DNA of 64,000 nt from Cedecea neteri (GTDB lineage Bacteria; Pseudomonadota; Gammaproteobacteria; Enterobacterales; Enterobacteriaceae): NCBI RefSeq assembly GCF_000758305.1, contig NZ_CP009458.1, positions 2,790,001 to 2,854,000 of the forward strand, read 5' to 3'. Below, in pieces: positions 50,920 to 60,625 of the stretch (its first letter is position 1; each line of letters begins with the position of its first letter). A model generated the notes under the pieces. It saw only the letters and a list, made by a program, of their open reading frames with translations. It did no database searches and was not told the origin of the DNA. A program made the position numbers and the translations under genes.

Positions 50920-53443
50920 GTCTACTGAATTCTCGCCCGACTACATTGAAGCACTCCCGCTTTCTGCTGAGCAGAAGGCGGGTCTGCCTGCCTCTGACCT
51001 TCAGGCGGTGCATGAGGCGCTTGATGCGCAGCATCACCATTTTGAACGTGCGGATGATTCTCCTTTGGCCTCGGTAAAAGCTCGCCTTGAGGCGAGCTGG
51101 CCGGGTTCCCTCGGCGGCGAACAGCTGATTACCGATGATGAAGGGCGCACTCAGCTTCAGGCCATGCCGAAAGCGACGCGTGCTTCTATGTTCCCGGACC
51201 CGTGGCGGACCAACCCGATTGGCCGCTTCTGGGATCGCCTGCTTGGGCGCGAAACAAAGTCTAAGTTCGCGTCTAAAGAAGAAGAGGCCTCTGAGCAGAA
51301 ATGGCGTACCGTCGGCACCATCCGTCGCTACATTCTGCTGATCCTCACGCTGGCACAAACCGTGGTCGCGACCTGGTATATGAAGACGATTCTTCCGTAT
51401 CAGGGTTGGGCGCTGATTAACCCGGCGGACATGGGGGGCCAGGATCTGTGGGTCTCTGTCATGCAACTGCTGCCGTACATTCTGCAAAGTGGCATCCTGA
51501 TCCTGTTCGCTGTGCTGTTCTGCTGGGTCTCTGCCGGTTTCTGGACCGCGCTGATGGGCTTCCTGCAGTTGCTGATGGGCAAAGACAAATACAGCATTTC
51601 TGCGTCAACGGTGGGGGATGAGCCCATCAATCCTGAGCACCGCACCGCGCTTATCATGCCGATTTGTAATGAAGACGTCGATCGCGTGTTTGCGGGCCTA
51701 CGTGCGACGTGGGAGTCCGTCAAAGCCACCGGGCAGCAGGCGCACTTCGATGTGTATATCCTGAGCGACAGCTACAACCCGGATATCTGCGTTGCGGAGC
51801 AAAAAGCCTGGATGGAGCTGATTGCGGAAGTGCAGGGCGAAGGGCAGATCTTCTACCGCCGCCGTCGTCGCCGCGTGAAGCGTAAAAGCGGTAACATCGA
51901 TGACTTCTGCCGTCGTTGGGGTAACCAGTACAGCTACATGGTGGTGCTGGACGCCGACTCCGTAATGAGCGGTGATTGCCTGACTAACCTCGTGCGCCTG
52001 ATGGAAGCGAACCCGAAGGCCGGTATTATTCAGTCTTCGCCAAAAGCCTCCGGCATGGACACGCTGTACGCGCGCTGCCAGCAGTTCGCCACCCGCGTTT
52101 ATGGGCCGCTCTTTACTGCAGGCCTGCATTTCTGGCAGTTGGGGGAATCCCACTACTGGGGCCACAACGCCATTATTCGCGTGAAGCCGTTCATTGAACA
52201 CTGTGCGCTGGCGCCGCTGCCGGGTGAAGGTAACTTTGCCGGGTCGATTCTTTCCCATGACTTCGTCGAAGCCGCGCTGATGCGCCGTGCCGGCTGGGGC
52301 GTGTGGATTGCTTACGATCTGCCTGGTTCATATGAAGAACTGCCGCCGAACCTGCTGGACGAGCTGAAACGCGACCGCCGCTGGTGCCAGGGCAACCTGA
52401 TGAACTTCCGTCTGTTCCTGGTGAAAGGGATGCACCCGGTTCACCGTGCGGTGTTCCTGACCGGCGTCATGTCCTACCTGTCTGCCCCGCTGTGGTTTAT
52501 GTTCCTGGCGCTGTCGACCGCGCTGCAGGTTGTCCACGCTCTGACTGAGCCGCAGTACTTCCTCCAGCCTAGACAGTTGTTCCCGGTCTGGCCGCAGTGG
52601 CGTCCTGAGTTGGCGATCGCGCTGTTTGCCTCGACCATGGTTCTGCTGTTCCTGCCTAAGCTGCTAAGCATCATTCTTATCTGGTGCAAAGGCTCTAAAG
52701 AGTATGGCGGCTTCCTGCGTGTGACCTGTTCACTGCTGCTTGAAGTGCTGTTCTCCGTGCTGCTGGCGCCGGTGCGTATGCTGTTCCACACCGTGTTTGT
52801 GGTCAGTGCGTTCCTGGGCTGGGAAGTGGTCTGGAACTCACCGCAGCGTGACGATGACTCTACGCCGTGGGGGGAAGCCTTTATGCGCCATGGCTCTCAG
52901 CTGCTGTTGGGCCTGGTCTGGGCAGTAGGCATGGCCTGGCTGGATCTGCGCTTCCTGTTCTGGCTGGCACCGATTGTCTTCTCGCTGATCCTGTCGCCGT
53001 TCGTTTCCGTGCTTTCAAGCCGGGCGAGCCTCGGCCTGCGCACCAAGCGCTGGAAGCTGTTCCTGATCCCGGAAGAGTATTCTCCGCCGCAGGTGCTGGT
53101 GGACACCGAGAACTATCTGGAGCTGAATCGCAGCCGCACGCTGGACGATGGCTTTATGCACGCGGTATTTAACCCGTCGTTTAACGCCTTGAGCACGGCG
53201 ATGGCCACGGCTCGTCACCGTAAGAGCCTGGTGCTGGAGATTGCCCGTGACCGCCACGTTGAGCAGGCGCTGAACGAAACGCCGGACAAACTCAATCGTG
53301 ACCGCCGCCTGGTGTTGCTGAGCGACCCAATGACCATGTCGCGCCTGCATTACCGCGTCTGGGCGAACCCGGAGCGTTATTCCTCCTGGGTGGAGAGTTA
53401 CAAAAAGCTGCAGCTCAACCCGCTGGCGCTGACGGCAAAATAA
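50912..53443 (+). CDS. mdoH: Glucan glucosyltransferase OpgH/MdoH
   Basis: Inner-membrane family-2 glycosyltransferase, 843 residues, making the beta-1,2 glucan backbone from UDP-glucose with acyl carrier protein. In E. coli it also restrains FtsZ when UDP-glucose is high. Catalytic motifs are LDADSVMSGD, GHNAIIR, the ED-type SHDFVEAALMRRAGWGVW and the QxxRW box as KRDRRWCQGN. About eight transmembrane segments are visible. The ATG at 50912 overlaps the mdoG stop, so translation is coupled. A strong terminator follows. Confidence 0.97.
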   Translation: MNKSTEFSPDYIEALPLSAEQKAGLPASDLQAVHEALDAQHHHFERADDSPLASVKARLEASWPGSLGGEQLITDDEGRTQLQAMPKATRASMFPDPWRTNPIGRFWDRLLGRETKSKFASKEEEASEQKWRTVGTIRRYILLILTLAQTVVATWYMKTILPYQGWALINPADMGGQDLWVSVMQLLPYILQSGILILFAVLFCWVSAGFWTALMGFLQLLMGKDKYSISASTVGDEPINPEHRTALIMPICNEDVDRVFAGLRATWESVKATGQQAHFDVYILSDSYNPDICVAEQKAWMELIAEVQGEGQIFYRRRRRRVKRKSGNIDDFCRRWGNQYSYMVVLDADSVMSGDCLTNLVRLMEANPKAGIIQSSPKASGMDTLYARCQQFATRVYGPLFTAGLHFWQLGESHYWGHNAIIRVKPFIEHCALAPLPGEGNFAGSILSHDFVEAALMRRAGWGVWIAYDLPGSYEELPPNLLDELKRDRRWCQGNLMNFRLFLVKGMHPVHRAVFLTGVMSYLSAPLWFMFLALSTALQVVHALTEPQYFLQPRQLFPVWPQWRPELAIALFASTMVLLFLPKLLSIILIWCKGSKEYGGFLRVTCSLLLEVLFSVLLAPVRMLFHTVFVVSAFLGWEVVWNSPQRDDDSTPWGEAFMRHGSQLLLGLVWAVGMAWLDLRFLFWLAPIVFSLILSPFVSVLSSRASLGLRTKRWKLFLIPEEYSPPQVLVDTENYLELNRSRTLDDGFMHAVFNPSFNALSTAMATARHRKSLVLEIARDRHVEQALNETPDKLNRDRRLVLLSDPMTMSRLHYRVWANPERYSSWVESYKKLQLNPLALTAK

Positions 53444-53460
53444 GGCCGTAATAAAGTGAG

Positions 53461-53488
53461 ATGCCGACCTCAGGGTCGGCATTTTTTT
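53461..53488 (+). terminator. Rho-independent terminator after mdoH
   Basis: ATGCCGACC, TCAG loop, GGTCGGCAT, then TTTTTT. Confidence 0.9.
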
Positions 53489-53541
53489 GCCTTTTATCCG
53501 ACGATGGTTATACTCAGCGCGTTCTGAACAGGAGTGCATGT

Positions 53542-53772
53542 GTGGGTAAAATAATTGCGGTACTGATGATGGCCTTTCTGCTGAGCGGCTGCGGCAGCAT
53601 TATCAGCCGGACGGTACCGGGGCAGGGGCACGGAAACCAGTATTACCCCGGCGTGCGCTGGGATGTACGCGAGGGCGCATGGCGCTATATTACCGTGCTC
53701 GACCTGCCGTTTTCGCTAATCTTTGACACTTTACTCTTGCCGATTGATGCCAGCCACGGGCCTTATGAATAA
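53542..53772 (+). CDS. yceK: YceK lipoprotein
   Basis: Small lipoprotein of 76 residues. The lipobox LLSGC gives Cys17, and the mature part is the family-typical GSIISRTVPGQGHGNQYYPG and LDLPFSLIFDTLLLPID (DUF1375). The start is a GTG at 53542 with GGAG 7 bases upstream; the longer frame upstream includes the mdoH terminator and is not coding. Function unknown. It is convergent with msyB (3-base gap). Confidence 0.9.
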   Translation: MGKIIAVLMMAFLLSGCGSIISRTVPGQGHGNQYYPGVRWDVREGAWRYITVLDLPFSLIFDTLLLPIDASHGPYE

Positions 53773-53775
53773 CGA

Positions 53776-54150
53776 CTAGCGCTCATCCCACTCGTCTGCC
53801 GCCGTGCGACCTTCTTCGGTGTCCAGCGGCGGCTCGAGCTGAAATTCACCTTCGTCCCATTCGTGCAGCGTATTCTCTTCCAGCCACTCCTGGCGCAGCT
53901 CAATCTCATCGAAATCACCGTCAAACACGCTTTGCGCCGCTTCACCGCTGAGCATAGGCAGGCATTCACCTTCCTCGCCGTCGTCGGTAAAGAACTCCGC
54001 CTGCCACATGATGTCACCATCCTGCAAAACGTACTTCTGAAAATTGAACTGCTCGACGCTGGCGCTCTCTTCATCCACGCTCGGGTTATCGGCAAGATAC
54101 TGCTCCCGCGCGGCATCAATGGCTTCTTCCAGGGTTGCATACATGCTCAT
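53776..54150 (-). CDS. msyB: Acidic protein MsyB
   Basis: Highly acidic cytoplasmic protein of 124 residues, the same length as in E. coli. Conserved parts are MYATLEEAIDAAREQYLADN and GEFQLEPPLDTEEGRTAADE. It was found as a multicopy suppressor of secretion mutants and is stationary-phase and osmotically induced in E. coli. AAGGAG lies before the ATG. It may be co-transcribed with upstream mdtG only by read-through, as a 93-base gap with a GGAGCA/TGCTCC hairpin separates them. Confidence 0.95.
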   Translation of the reverse strand: MSMYATLEEAIDAAREQYLADNPSVDEESASVEQFNFQKYVLQDGDIMWQAEFFTDDGEEGECLPMLSGEAAQSVFDGDFDEIELRQEWLEENTLHEWDEGEFQLEPPLDTEEGRTAADEWDER

Positions 54151-54243
54151 GGTTATCTCCTTGTGGTAAAGGTCGGGGAGCAGTTGCTCCGCTACGATTT
54201 CCAGTTAATTGTTGACGCTGTTAGCAAATCTGCAAGTCGAGAT

Positions 54244-55470
54244 TTATTCCCCGGGAATACGAACTCGCTCGGCAGGCTGGCGCAGCGTCATCCACGAATA
54301 AAGCGCGTTAAACAGCACCACGCTGGCGGTGACCAGGAATACGGTGCGGAAGCCGTAGCTGGCGGAAACGGCCGCGCCGAGCAGCGGGCCGGTGACGTTG
54401 CCAATATCGCGGAAGGACTGGTTATAACTGAAGATGCGCCCAGAGATCTGGCTGGAAGAGTTATAGACCAGCAGCGTTTGCACGGCGGGGAGGAGCGCCC
54501 CGTCGGCGGCACCCAGCAAGAAACGTAAGATCCCGAGTTGCCAAGGATTTTGCACCAGTGACATAGGGATAAGCAGCAGAACGGAGATCATCAGCGCGCC
54601 AATCAGGATCTTTTCCGGCCCGATGCGATCGCCCAGCTTACCGAGTCTTGGGGCACTGATCAGCGCTGCTACGCCAGGCACGGAAGCAATCATCCCGCTG
54701 ATAAACGCCAGGTTGCTGACGTTTCCGGCGAGATCGCGTACGTAGAGCGTTAAAATCGGTGCGATAGAGCCAGTGGCGACCTGGATAATCATCGTGGTGA
54801 CAAACAGGCTCAGCACCAGGCGAGGATTTTTCAATGAGGTCAGCACCTGGCGGGCGTGCAGCATGTCTTTTTTGGAAACTGGCGTGAATGACTCGCGAAT
54901 AAAAAACAGCGTCATCACGAAGCAGATAAACAGCACCAGCGAGGTGATAAAGAACACCGAGCGCAGCCCGTAGCTGTCCGCCATCAGGCCGCCCATCAGT
55001 GGGCCTAATAGCGCTCCGCTGACTGCTCCGGTAGACAGCGTGCCTAGTGCCCAGCCGCTTTTATGGCGCGGTATCTGGGTGGCGATCAGCGCGTTGGCAT
55101 TCGGCACAAACCCACCGAGCAGGCCGAGCAGAGCCCTAAGCGCCAGAAATTGCCAAATGTTTTGCGCGAGGCCCATCAGCAGCATGACGATAGACATGCC
55201 AAGCGCGGAACGCAGCAGCATGAGTTTTCGGCCTTTACGGTCGGCAAGCCCGCCCCAGAAAGGGGATGCCACGGCTGAAAACAGGAAGGTAATGCTAAAG
55301 ACCAGCCCGGACCACATGTTCAACTGGCTGTGGCCGGTGACCCCGAGTTGCTCAACGTAAAGCGGGAGGAAGGGCATGACCAGGCTGAATGCTGCGCCGG
55401 TCAGGAAGCAGCCAACCCAGACGACGGCCAGATTACGCTTCCAGTTGATAGTGCTGTCAGGGGGAGTCAT
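54244..55470 (-). CDS. mdtG: Multidrug efflux MFS transporter MdtG
   Basis: Inner-membrane major facilitator of the DHA1 group, 408 residues, 12 transmembrane segments. The family loop motif is GGLADRKGRKLMLLRSALGM after TM2, with a related GKLGDRIGPEKIL in the second half. E. coli MdtG gives fosfomycin and deoxycholate resistance and belongs to the SoxS/MarA regulon. GGAG precedes the ATG. lpxL lies 150 bases upstream on the same strand. Confidence 0.95.
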   Translation of the reverse strand: MTPPDSTINWKRNLAVVWVGCFLTGAAFSLVMPFLPLYVEQLGVTGHSQLNMWSGLVFSITFLFSAVASPFWGGLADRKGRKLMLLRSALGMSIVMLLMGLAQNIWQFLALRALLGLLGGFVPNANALIATQIPRHKSGWALGTLSTGAVSGALLGPLMGGLMADSYGLRSVFFITSLVLFICFVMTLFFIRESFTPVSKKDMLHARQVLTSLKNPRLVLSLFVTTMIIQVATGSIAPILTLYVRDLAGNVSNLAFISGMIASVPGVAALISAPRLGKLGDRIGPEKILIGALMISVLLLIPMSLVQNPWQLGILRFLLGAADGALLPAVQTLLVYNSSSQISGRIFSYNQSFRDIGNVTGPLLGAAVSASYGFRTVFLVTASVVLFNALYSWMTLRQPAERVRIPGE

Positions 55471-55583
55471 ACCGCTCCGTAGTTGCCAGGGCCAAAAAGA
55501 AGAGGGGAAATTATTACTCTGCTAATTATGCGCCTGTTGGCAGTGGGCTGGCAAATCAAAGGGCTTTTTCGATCAAACGAGTG

Positions 55584-55613
55584 GCAAAAAAATAGCCGCC
55601 TGAAAAGGCGGCT
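55584..55613 (-). terminator. Rho-independent terminator after lpxL
   Basis: On the minus strand AGCCGCC, loop TTTTCA, GGCGGCT (55613-55594), then ATTTTTTT. Confidence 0.88.
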
Positions 55614-55621
55614 GTCAGGCG

Positions 55622-56545
55622 TTATTTGTAGCGGTCCGGCATTCCTTCCGGGCGAGTCTTAAATCGGCGATGCAGCCACATATATTGCTCTGGCGCCATC
55701 AGGATGCACTTTTCTACAATTTTGTTCATCCAGCGCGCCGTCTCCTCGGGGCTTTCAAGTGGCGGGTTAAGCTCTGGCTCTATAATCGTCAGCTCGTAGC
55801 CTTTGCCGTCTGGCAGACGACGAGGAACAAAGGGCACGGCGCAGGCGCCGGAGAGTTTGGCGAGTGTGTAGGTTCCCGTCGTGGTCGCGGCTTGTTCAAC
55901 GGCGAAGAATGGCACAAATTCGCTGCCTCTAGGGCCGTAATCGTGGTCCGGCGCGTACCAAATAATGTCGCCATTTTTCAGCGCGCGGATCATGCCTTTC
56001 AGGTCTTTGCGGTCAATCATGCTTTTATTGGAACGCATGCGTCCCCAGGTCTGCAGCCAGTCGAGCAGCGGATTGTCATTGGGGCGATACACGCCAATGC
56101 CTGGCGTTTTAATGCCGAAGATACGGGCACCCAACTCCAGCGTCAGGAAGTGAATGCCAATCAGTAAAATGCCCTGGCCGGTTTTCTCGATGCCTTTAAC
56201 GATCTCGACACCTTCGTAGTGGCACCATTTATTGATGCGCTCCGTAGACCAGAACCAGGCCATGCCGGTCTCAATCAGCCCCATGCCGACGGACTCGAAG
56301 TTGGCGACCACCATCTGTTCGCGTTTTTCCTCGCTCATGTCCGGGAAGCAGAGCTCAAGGTTGCGGTAGGCTATTTTTGCGCGACGTTTCATCAGGCGTT
56401 TTGCAAGCCGGCCCAGCCCGCAGCCGATGCGATAAAGTACCGGGTAGGGGAGTTGCACCAGCAGGTATAAAAAGCCGATACCCAACCAGGTGAGCCAGTA
56501 ACGTGGGTGCAGCAACGCACGAGAGAATTGCGGTAAGTTCGTCAT
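55622..56545 (-). CDS. lpxL: Kdo2-lipid IVA lauroyltransferase
   Basis: Inner-membrane acyltransferase that adds laurate to Kdo2-lipid IVA in lipid A synthesis, 307 residues. An N-terminal membrane anchor (about 17-37) is followed by the HX4E catalytic motif (HFLTLE, near residue 130), YRPNDNPLLDWLQTWGRMRS and YAPDHDYGPRGSEFVPFF. The ATG at 56545 (MTNLPQFSRALLHPRYWL) matches the family; an upstream in-frame start adds seven residues without support. It is divergent from trhO. Confidence 0.96.
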   Translation of the reverse strand: MTNLPQFSRALLHPRYWLTWLGIGFLYLLVQLPYPVLYRIGCGLGRLAKRLMKRRAKIAYRNLELCFPDMSEEKREQMVVANFESVGMGLIETGMAWFWSTERINKWCHYEGVEIVKGIEKTGQGILLIGIHFLTLELGARIFGIKTPGIGVYRPNDNPLLDWLQTWGRMRSNKSMIDRKDLKGMIRALKNGDIIWYAPDHDYGPRGSEFVPFFAVEQAATTTGTYTLAKLSGACAVPFVPRRLPDGKGYELTIIEPELNPPLESPEETARWMNKIVEKCILMAPEQYMWLHRRFKTRPEGMPDRYK

Positions 56546-56770
56546 GTAAAACCTTTGTGACGGCAATTGCCGTATCTTCTAATCATTCCATTGTGGCATT
56601 TTTTGGCGCATAGCCAAAATTCGCGGCGTCGGAGTGCCTGATATTTCATCGATTGTTGCCGCGAATACCTTTGAGTGAGCAAAATGTAGCGTAAAACGTG
56701 GGGATGTAAATAAGCGTTATTTGCTTTATGATGCAGCCCACTTTTTTTCCAACGATTGCGAGCGAACACC

Positions 56771-57823
56771 ATGCCAGTGTTACACAACCGCGTATCGAAT
56801 GAGGAGCTGCGCGAGCGCATGCTTGCCGAAACCGAGCCGCGCACGACCATCTCATTCTACAAATATTTTTCTATCGAAACGCCGCAGGCGACCCGTGATG
56901 CGCTGTACCAGCTGTTCCTGAGCCTCAATGTGTTTGGCCGCGTCTATCTGGCGCATGAAGGGATCAACGCTCAGATTAGCGTCCCGGAAAGCCGTGTTGA
57001 TGCCCTTCGTGAGGCGATTTACACTTTTCACCCGGCTTTAAATAATCTGCGCCTGAATATTGCTCTGGAAGATGACGGCAAATCCTTCTGGGTGCTGCGC
57101 ATGAAGGTACGCGACCGTATCGTCGCTGACGGTATTGACGATCCTACGTTTGACGCAAGCGACGTGGGGGAATATCTGAAAGCAGCCGAAGTGAATGCGA
57201 TGCTCGACGATCCAAGCGCGGTATTTATCGATATGCGTAACCACTACGAATATGAAGTGGGGCACTTCGAGGATGCCGTCGAAATTCCGGCCGACACCTT
57301 CCGTGAGCAGCTGCCGAAAGCCGTGGATATGATGCAGGATGACAAAGAGAAGAAAATTGTCATGTATTGCACCGGCGGCATTCGCTGTGAAAAAGCCAGC
57401 GCCTGGATGCGCCATAACGGCTTCAAAAATGTGTATCACATTGAAGGCGGGATTATTGAATATGCACGCCGAGCGCGTGAGCAAGGGCTACCGGTGCGCT
57501 TTGTCGGGAAAAACTTTGTTTTCGATGAGCGCATGGGCGAACGTATTTCTGACGATGTGATCGCCCATTGCCATCAGTGCGGGACGCCGTGCGACAGCCA
57601 TACCAACTGCAAAAATGACGGCTGCCACCTGCTGTTTATTCAGTGTCCGGCCTGCGCTGAGAAATTCTCTGGCTGCTGCAGTGAAGTTTGCCGTGATGAG
57701 CTGGCGCTATCTCCAGAAGAACAGCGTCGCCGCCGGGCGGGGCGCGAAAACGGGAATAAGATCTTCAATAAATCTCGTGGGATGCTGAATACCACGCTGA
57801 GTATTCCTGACCCAGAGAAGTAA
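56771..57823 (+). CDS. trhO: tRNA uridine(34) hydroxylase TrhO
   Basis: Rhodanese-domain enzyme of 350 residues (formerly YceA) that makes 5-hydroxyuridine at tRNA position 34 with oxygen. An acylphosphatase-like N-terminal domain (about 20-115), the rhodanese domain (about 145-245) with CTGGIRCEK and a C-terminal zinc-type Cys cluster (HCHQCGTPCDSHTNCKNDGC) are visible. The ATG at 56771 gives MPVLHNRVSN as in relatives; an in-frame TTG 5 codons upstream is less likely. A terminator follows. Confidence 0.96.
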   Translation: MPVLHNRVSNEELRERMLAETEPRTTISFYKYFSIETPQATRDALYQLFLSLNVFGRVYLAHEGINAQISVPESRVDALREAIYTFHPALNNLRLNIALEDDGKSFWVLRMKVRDRIVADGIDDPTFDASDVGEYLKAAEVNAMLDDPSAVFIDMRNHYEYEVGHFEDAVEIPADTFREQLPKAVDMMQDDKEKKIVMYCTGGIRCEKASAWMRHNGFKNVYHIEGGIIEYARRAREQGLPVRFVGKNFVFDERMGERISDDVIAHCHQCGTPCDSHTNCKNDGCHLLFIQCPACAEKFSGCCSEVCRDELALSPEEQRRRRAGRENGNKIFNKSRGMLNTTLSIPDPEK

Positions 57824-57828
57824 TAAAA

Positions 57829-57856
57829 TTCCCCCGGTTCGCCGGGGGAGTATTTT
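57829..57856 (+). terminator. Rho-independent terminator after trhO
   Basis: CCCCCGG, TTCG, CCGGGGG, then AGTATTTTT. The A/T flanks could also stop transcripts from yceI on the other strand. Confidence 0.85.
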
Positions 57857-58428
57857 TACTGACGCACGCCTTCGACAGAAATGATCAGGTCAACGTCCTG
57901 AGAAGCCGGCCCCAGATCCTGAGTAATATTGAACTCCTTCAGCTTAATTTTACCTTCGGCCTCAAACCCCGCGCGCACGCCGCCCCACGGATCGTTACCC
58001 TGACCAATCAGCTTAGCTTTGAGCGTGACCGGCTTTGTCACGCCGTTTAGCGTCAGGTTGCCGGTAATATCCAGCGTTTCGCCATCTTTCTTCACTTCCG
58101 TTGAGGCGAAGGTCGCCTGTGGGAACTTCGACACGTTGAGGAACTCTGCGCTACGCAGGTGTTTGTCACGCTCGGCATGGTTGGTATCCACGCTGGTGGT
58201 ATTGATGGTGACGTTAACTTTATCTGCCGCAGGGTTTTGCTCGTCGAAGGTAAAGCTGCCGTCAAAATCGCGGAAGGTGCCGTACAGCCAGCTATAACCG
58301 AGGTGTTGAATGCGGAAATTCACAAACGCATGCTGCCCTTGTTTATCAATTTTATAGTCAGCGGCCACGGCAGAGCCGGTGGTGAATAACAGAGCGCCTA
58401 AGGTGGCTCCCAGCAGGATTTTCTTCAT
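57856..58428 (-). CDS. yceI: YceI periplasmic lipocalin-like protein
   Basis: Periplasmic YceI-family protein of 190 residues with a beta-barrel that binds isoprenoid quinone-type ligands in relatives. The signal peptide ends AVAA (near residue 22). The mature part is almost the E. coli sequence (QHAFVNFRIQHLGYSWLYGT, TINTTSVDTNHAERDKHLRS). The ATG at 58428 is taken from the family; ATG 58443 would add five residues. It follows yceJ closely, and the pair is one operon, induced by high pH and osmolarity in E. coli. Confidence 0.95.
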   Translation of the reverse strand: MKKILLGATLGALLFTTGSAVAADYKIDKQGQHAFVNFRIQHLGYSWLYGTFRDFDGSFTFDEQNPAADKVNVTINTTSVDTNHAERDKHLRSAEFLNVSKFPQATFASTEVKKDGETLDITGNLTLNGVTKPVTLKAKLIGQGNDPWGGVRAGFEAEGKIKLKEFNITQDLGPASQDVDLIISVEGVRQ

Positions 58429-58445
58429 TGTCTTACTCTCCATAG

Positions 58446-59000
58446 TTAACGGGATGCTTTCCCGAGCATGCGCTTGAGGGTGGCATCTTTATCTAGAAAA
58501 TGGTGCTTTAAGGCCGCGAGGGCATGTAGTACAGACACAATCACTACGGTCCATGCCAGCCAGAGATGAACTGTCCCGGCAAGGTCAGCCTGTGCCCCGA
58601 AGTCCGTCAGCGTGGCGGGCACATCGAACCAGCCAAAAACACTAATAGGTTTGCCGTCGGCGGTTGAAATCAGATACCCGCTCAGCAAAATGGCGAACAG
58701 TAATGCATACAGCAAAATATGTGCAGCCAACGCGCTGATGCGTGTCAGGCGTGAATAACTTTTTAACGGTGGCGGTGGAGGCGATATAAAACGCCAGAGA
58801 ATACGAATCACAAGAGCAGACATTAACAATATGCCGATGCTCTTATGTATTTCTGGTGCTTTATGATACCAGACGTCGTAATAGCCCAGCGTCACCATCC
58901 ACAGTCCGAGTGCAAACATTCCGTAAACCGTGGCGGCGACAAGCCAGTGAAGCAGAACCGAAAAATGTCCATAGCGTTCGGGTGAGTTTCGCCATTGCAT
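58446..59000 (-). CDS. yceJ: Cytochrome b561 YceJ
   Basis: Inner-membrane dihaem cytochrome b561 of 184 residues with four transmembrane helices. Haem-ligand histidines are visible in SVLLHWLVA (helix 1), HKSIGILL (helix 2) and HLWLAW/VLHALAALKHHF (helices 3-4). It likely moves electrons between quinols and a periplasmic acceptor, with YceI downstream as the possible quinone-binding partner. The gene pair order matches E. coli. Confidence 0.94.
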   Translation of the reverse strand: MQWRNSPERYGHFSVLLHWLVAATVYGMFALGLWMVTLGYYDVWYHKAPEIHKSIGILLMSALVIRILWRFISPPPPPLKSYSRLTRISALAAHILLYALLFAILLSGYLISTADGKPISVFGWFDVPATLTDFGAQADLAGTVHLWLAWTVVIVSVLHALAALKHHFLDKDATLKRMLGKASR

Positions 59001-59264
59001 ATTTATGCGTCCATGTGTTTCCTACAGAAGCTAAAACATAGGCGTTCTGTTAACAGCAGATCAACATAAATATTCTTATTTCGATATATATTTATTGTAT
59101 GTCTGTTTTTTTGAATAACACTTGCGACATGTGTTCAGTAGCGTCGAATGAATATGATTGTTTTTGACTGGAAGGAATATTGATTGGCAGTTAATTATTT
59201 GCGATAAAACTATATTTAATTAATTTTACGTCAATAATTGTCAATATAACGTGCGTGTGAATAA

Positions 59265-59378
59265 TTAAAAGAAATAAATATAAGCCAGATCGAGAAGCGC
59301 AAGCATTGCCCAGAGGAAAAGATACAGAATAAAGTGTTCGCGAATATTGTTGGTTAAAAATTGAATAAAGCGAATCAT
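59265..59378 (-). CDS. yceO: Small membrane protein YceO
   Basis: A 37-residue protein matching the C-terminal part of E. coli YceO (46 residues): LTNNIREHFILYLFLWAML and DLAYIYFF. It is almost entirely one hydrophobic helix with a short polar N-terminus. The ATG at 59378 begins MIRFIQFLTNNIREH; the frame continues upstream into solA, so the start is uncertain. E. coli yceO is linked to biofilm and peroxide phenotypes only by screens. It lies 46 bases after the solA stop, on the same strand. Confidence 0.8.
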   Translation of the reverse strand: MIRFIQFLTNNIREHFILYLFLWAMLALLDLAYIYFF

Positions 59379-59424
59379 GATGGCCCCGGGTAAAAGTGGC
59401 GGAAATGCCCGCCACTCGGGGATT

Positions 59425-60546
59425 CTACGCCGTTTTGAAGCGAGAAAGTACAAACGGGGATAAATCAAAGGCAGGTTTTTGACCCAAAGCAAACTGGCAG
59501 GCAATTTCGCCCAAAACGGAGGCGAATTTGAACCCGTGCCCGCTCAGCCCGGTAATGATCAGGGTGTTGTCATGGCCGGGGAGGGTATCAATGATGAAAT
59601 CTTCATCCGGTGAATTGTCATAGGTGCAGGCTTTGCCGTGCAGACAGCAGCCGATGCCGGGTAAAAATTCGCGCAGGAAGGGAAAGACTTCGGACCCATC
59701 GCTGGCGACAGCGCCAAAGGGTTTACGCTGCTCGGGTGAGTCAATCAACTGCCCGCCGTTGTGCTTACCCAGCTTCAGTTCGTTATCTTCCGCCGGGAAG
59801 CCGTAATACTGATCGCCGTTGGGGGTTTCTGCGGTAAACGCCGGGAATTTGTTGTTCTCGCTGTAGCGTCCATCGGCCTGGTGCCAGGCAAAGATCTTGC
59901 GAACCGACGCGATCGGCAGGTCCGGCAGCAGTTTGGTGACCCAGGTGCCCGCGCTGACCAGCAGTTTGCTCCCGTGATATTCACCTTCTTCAGTGACAAC
60001 AGTCACACCTTCATTGTCGTGGCGGATTTCCGTCACCTTGCAGTTAAAGAGCTGAGCGCTGCCCCCTTGTTTAGCAAGGTTGATGTAGGTTTCGATGGCC
60101 AGCTCGCTTTTCAGCACGCCCGAGTCCGTCTCAAACAGGCCGACGTAGTTTTCAGGCACCGCAATCTCCGGCCAGCGGGCGGCAATGGCGGCGGCGTCCA
60201 GCGTTTCAACCGGCAGGGCAAATTTCTCTGCGCTGGAGGCGACATTGCGAATAAAGGGCGAATCAGCTGGCCCCAGATTAATGACCCCGGTGCGATGAAA
60301 GAGCTTCTCGCCGCTGGCTTCAGCCAGGGCATCCCACAGTTTTTGTGCTCGCAGGACCAACGGGACATATTTTTCACCTTCGCCATAAGCATGGCGCATC
60401 AGGCGGGTGTCGCCGTGGTGGCTGCCCTGATCGTGCGGCGGGTGGCCGCTGTCGATCATCAGTACCTTCAGGCCCGAGTGTGTGGCATAGCAGCCTGCGG
60501 CGGCACCGACGGAGCCGCTGCCGACAATGATGAGGTCATAGTTCAT
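59425..60546 (-). CDS. solA: N-methyl-L-tryptophan oxidase
   Basis: Flavoprotein of the monomeric sarcosine oxidase family, 373 residues. The dinucleotide fold is DLIIVGSGSVGAAAGCYATH at the N-terminus. The Cys that holds FAD covalently is in HGKACTYDNSPDEDF near residue 308, and the C-terminal ITGLSGHGFKFASVLG closes the FAD site. It demethylates N-methyltryptophan and similar N-methyl amino acids with hydrogen peroxide release. The ATG at 60546 with GAGAAAAG upstream is chosen. Confidence 0.95.
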   Translation of the reverse strand: MNYDLIIVGSGSVGAAAGCYATHSGLKVLMIDSGHPPHDQGSHHGDTRLMRHAYGEGEKYVPLVLRAQKLWDALAEASGEKLFHRTGVINLGPADSPFIRNVASSAEKFALPVETLDAAAIAARWPEIAVPENYVGLFETDSGVLKSELAIETYINLAKQGGSAQLFNCKVTEIRHDNEGVTVVTEEGEYHGSKLLVSAGTWVTKLLPDLPIASVRKIFAWHQADGRYSENNKFPAFTAETPNGDQYYGFPAEDNELKLGKHNGGQLIDSPEQRKPFGAVASDGSEVFPFLREFLPGIGCCLHGKACTYDNSPDEDFIIDTLPGHDNTLIITGLSGHGFKFASVLGEIACQFALGQKPAFDLSPFVLSRFKTA

Positions 60547-60625
60547 AAACTTTTCTCTGTGGAAAATTATCTGTAGCAGGGTAATTAATTCACCGGAACG
60601 ATGCAATTGACGGTGACGCTTAAAA

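Noticed and set aside
59191..59415. 74-codon frame overlapping yceO
   Set aside because: Different frame from the recognised YceO sequence and no family likeness.
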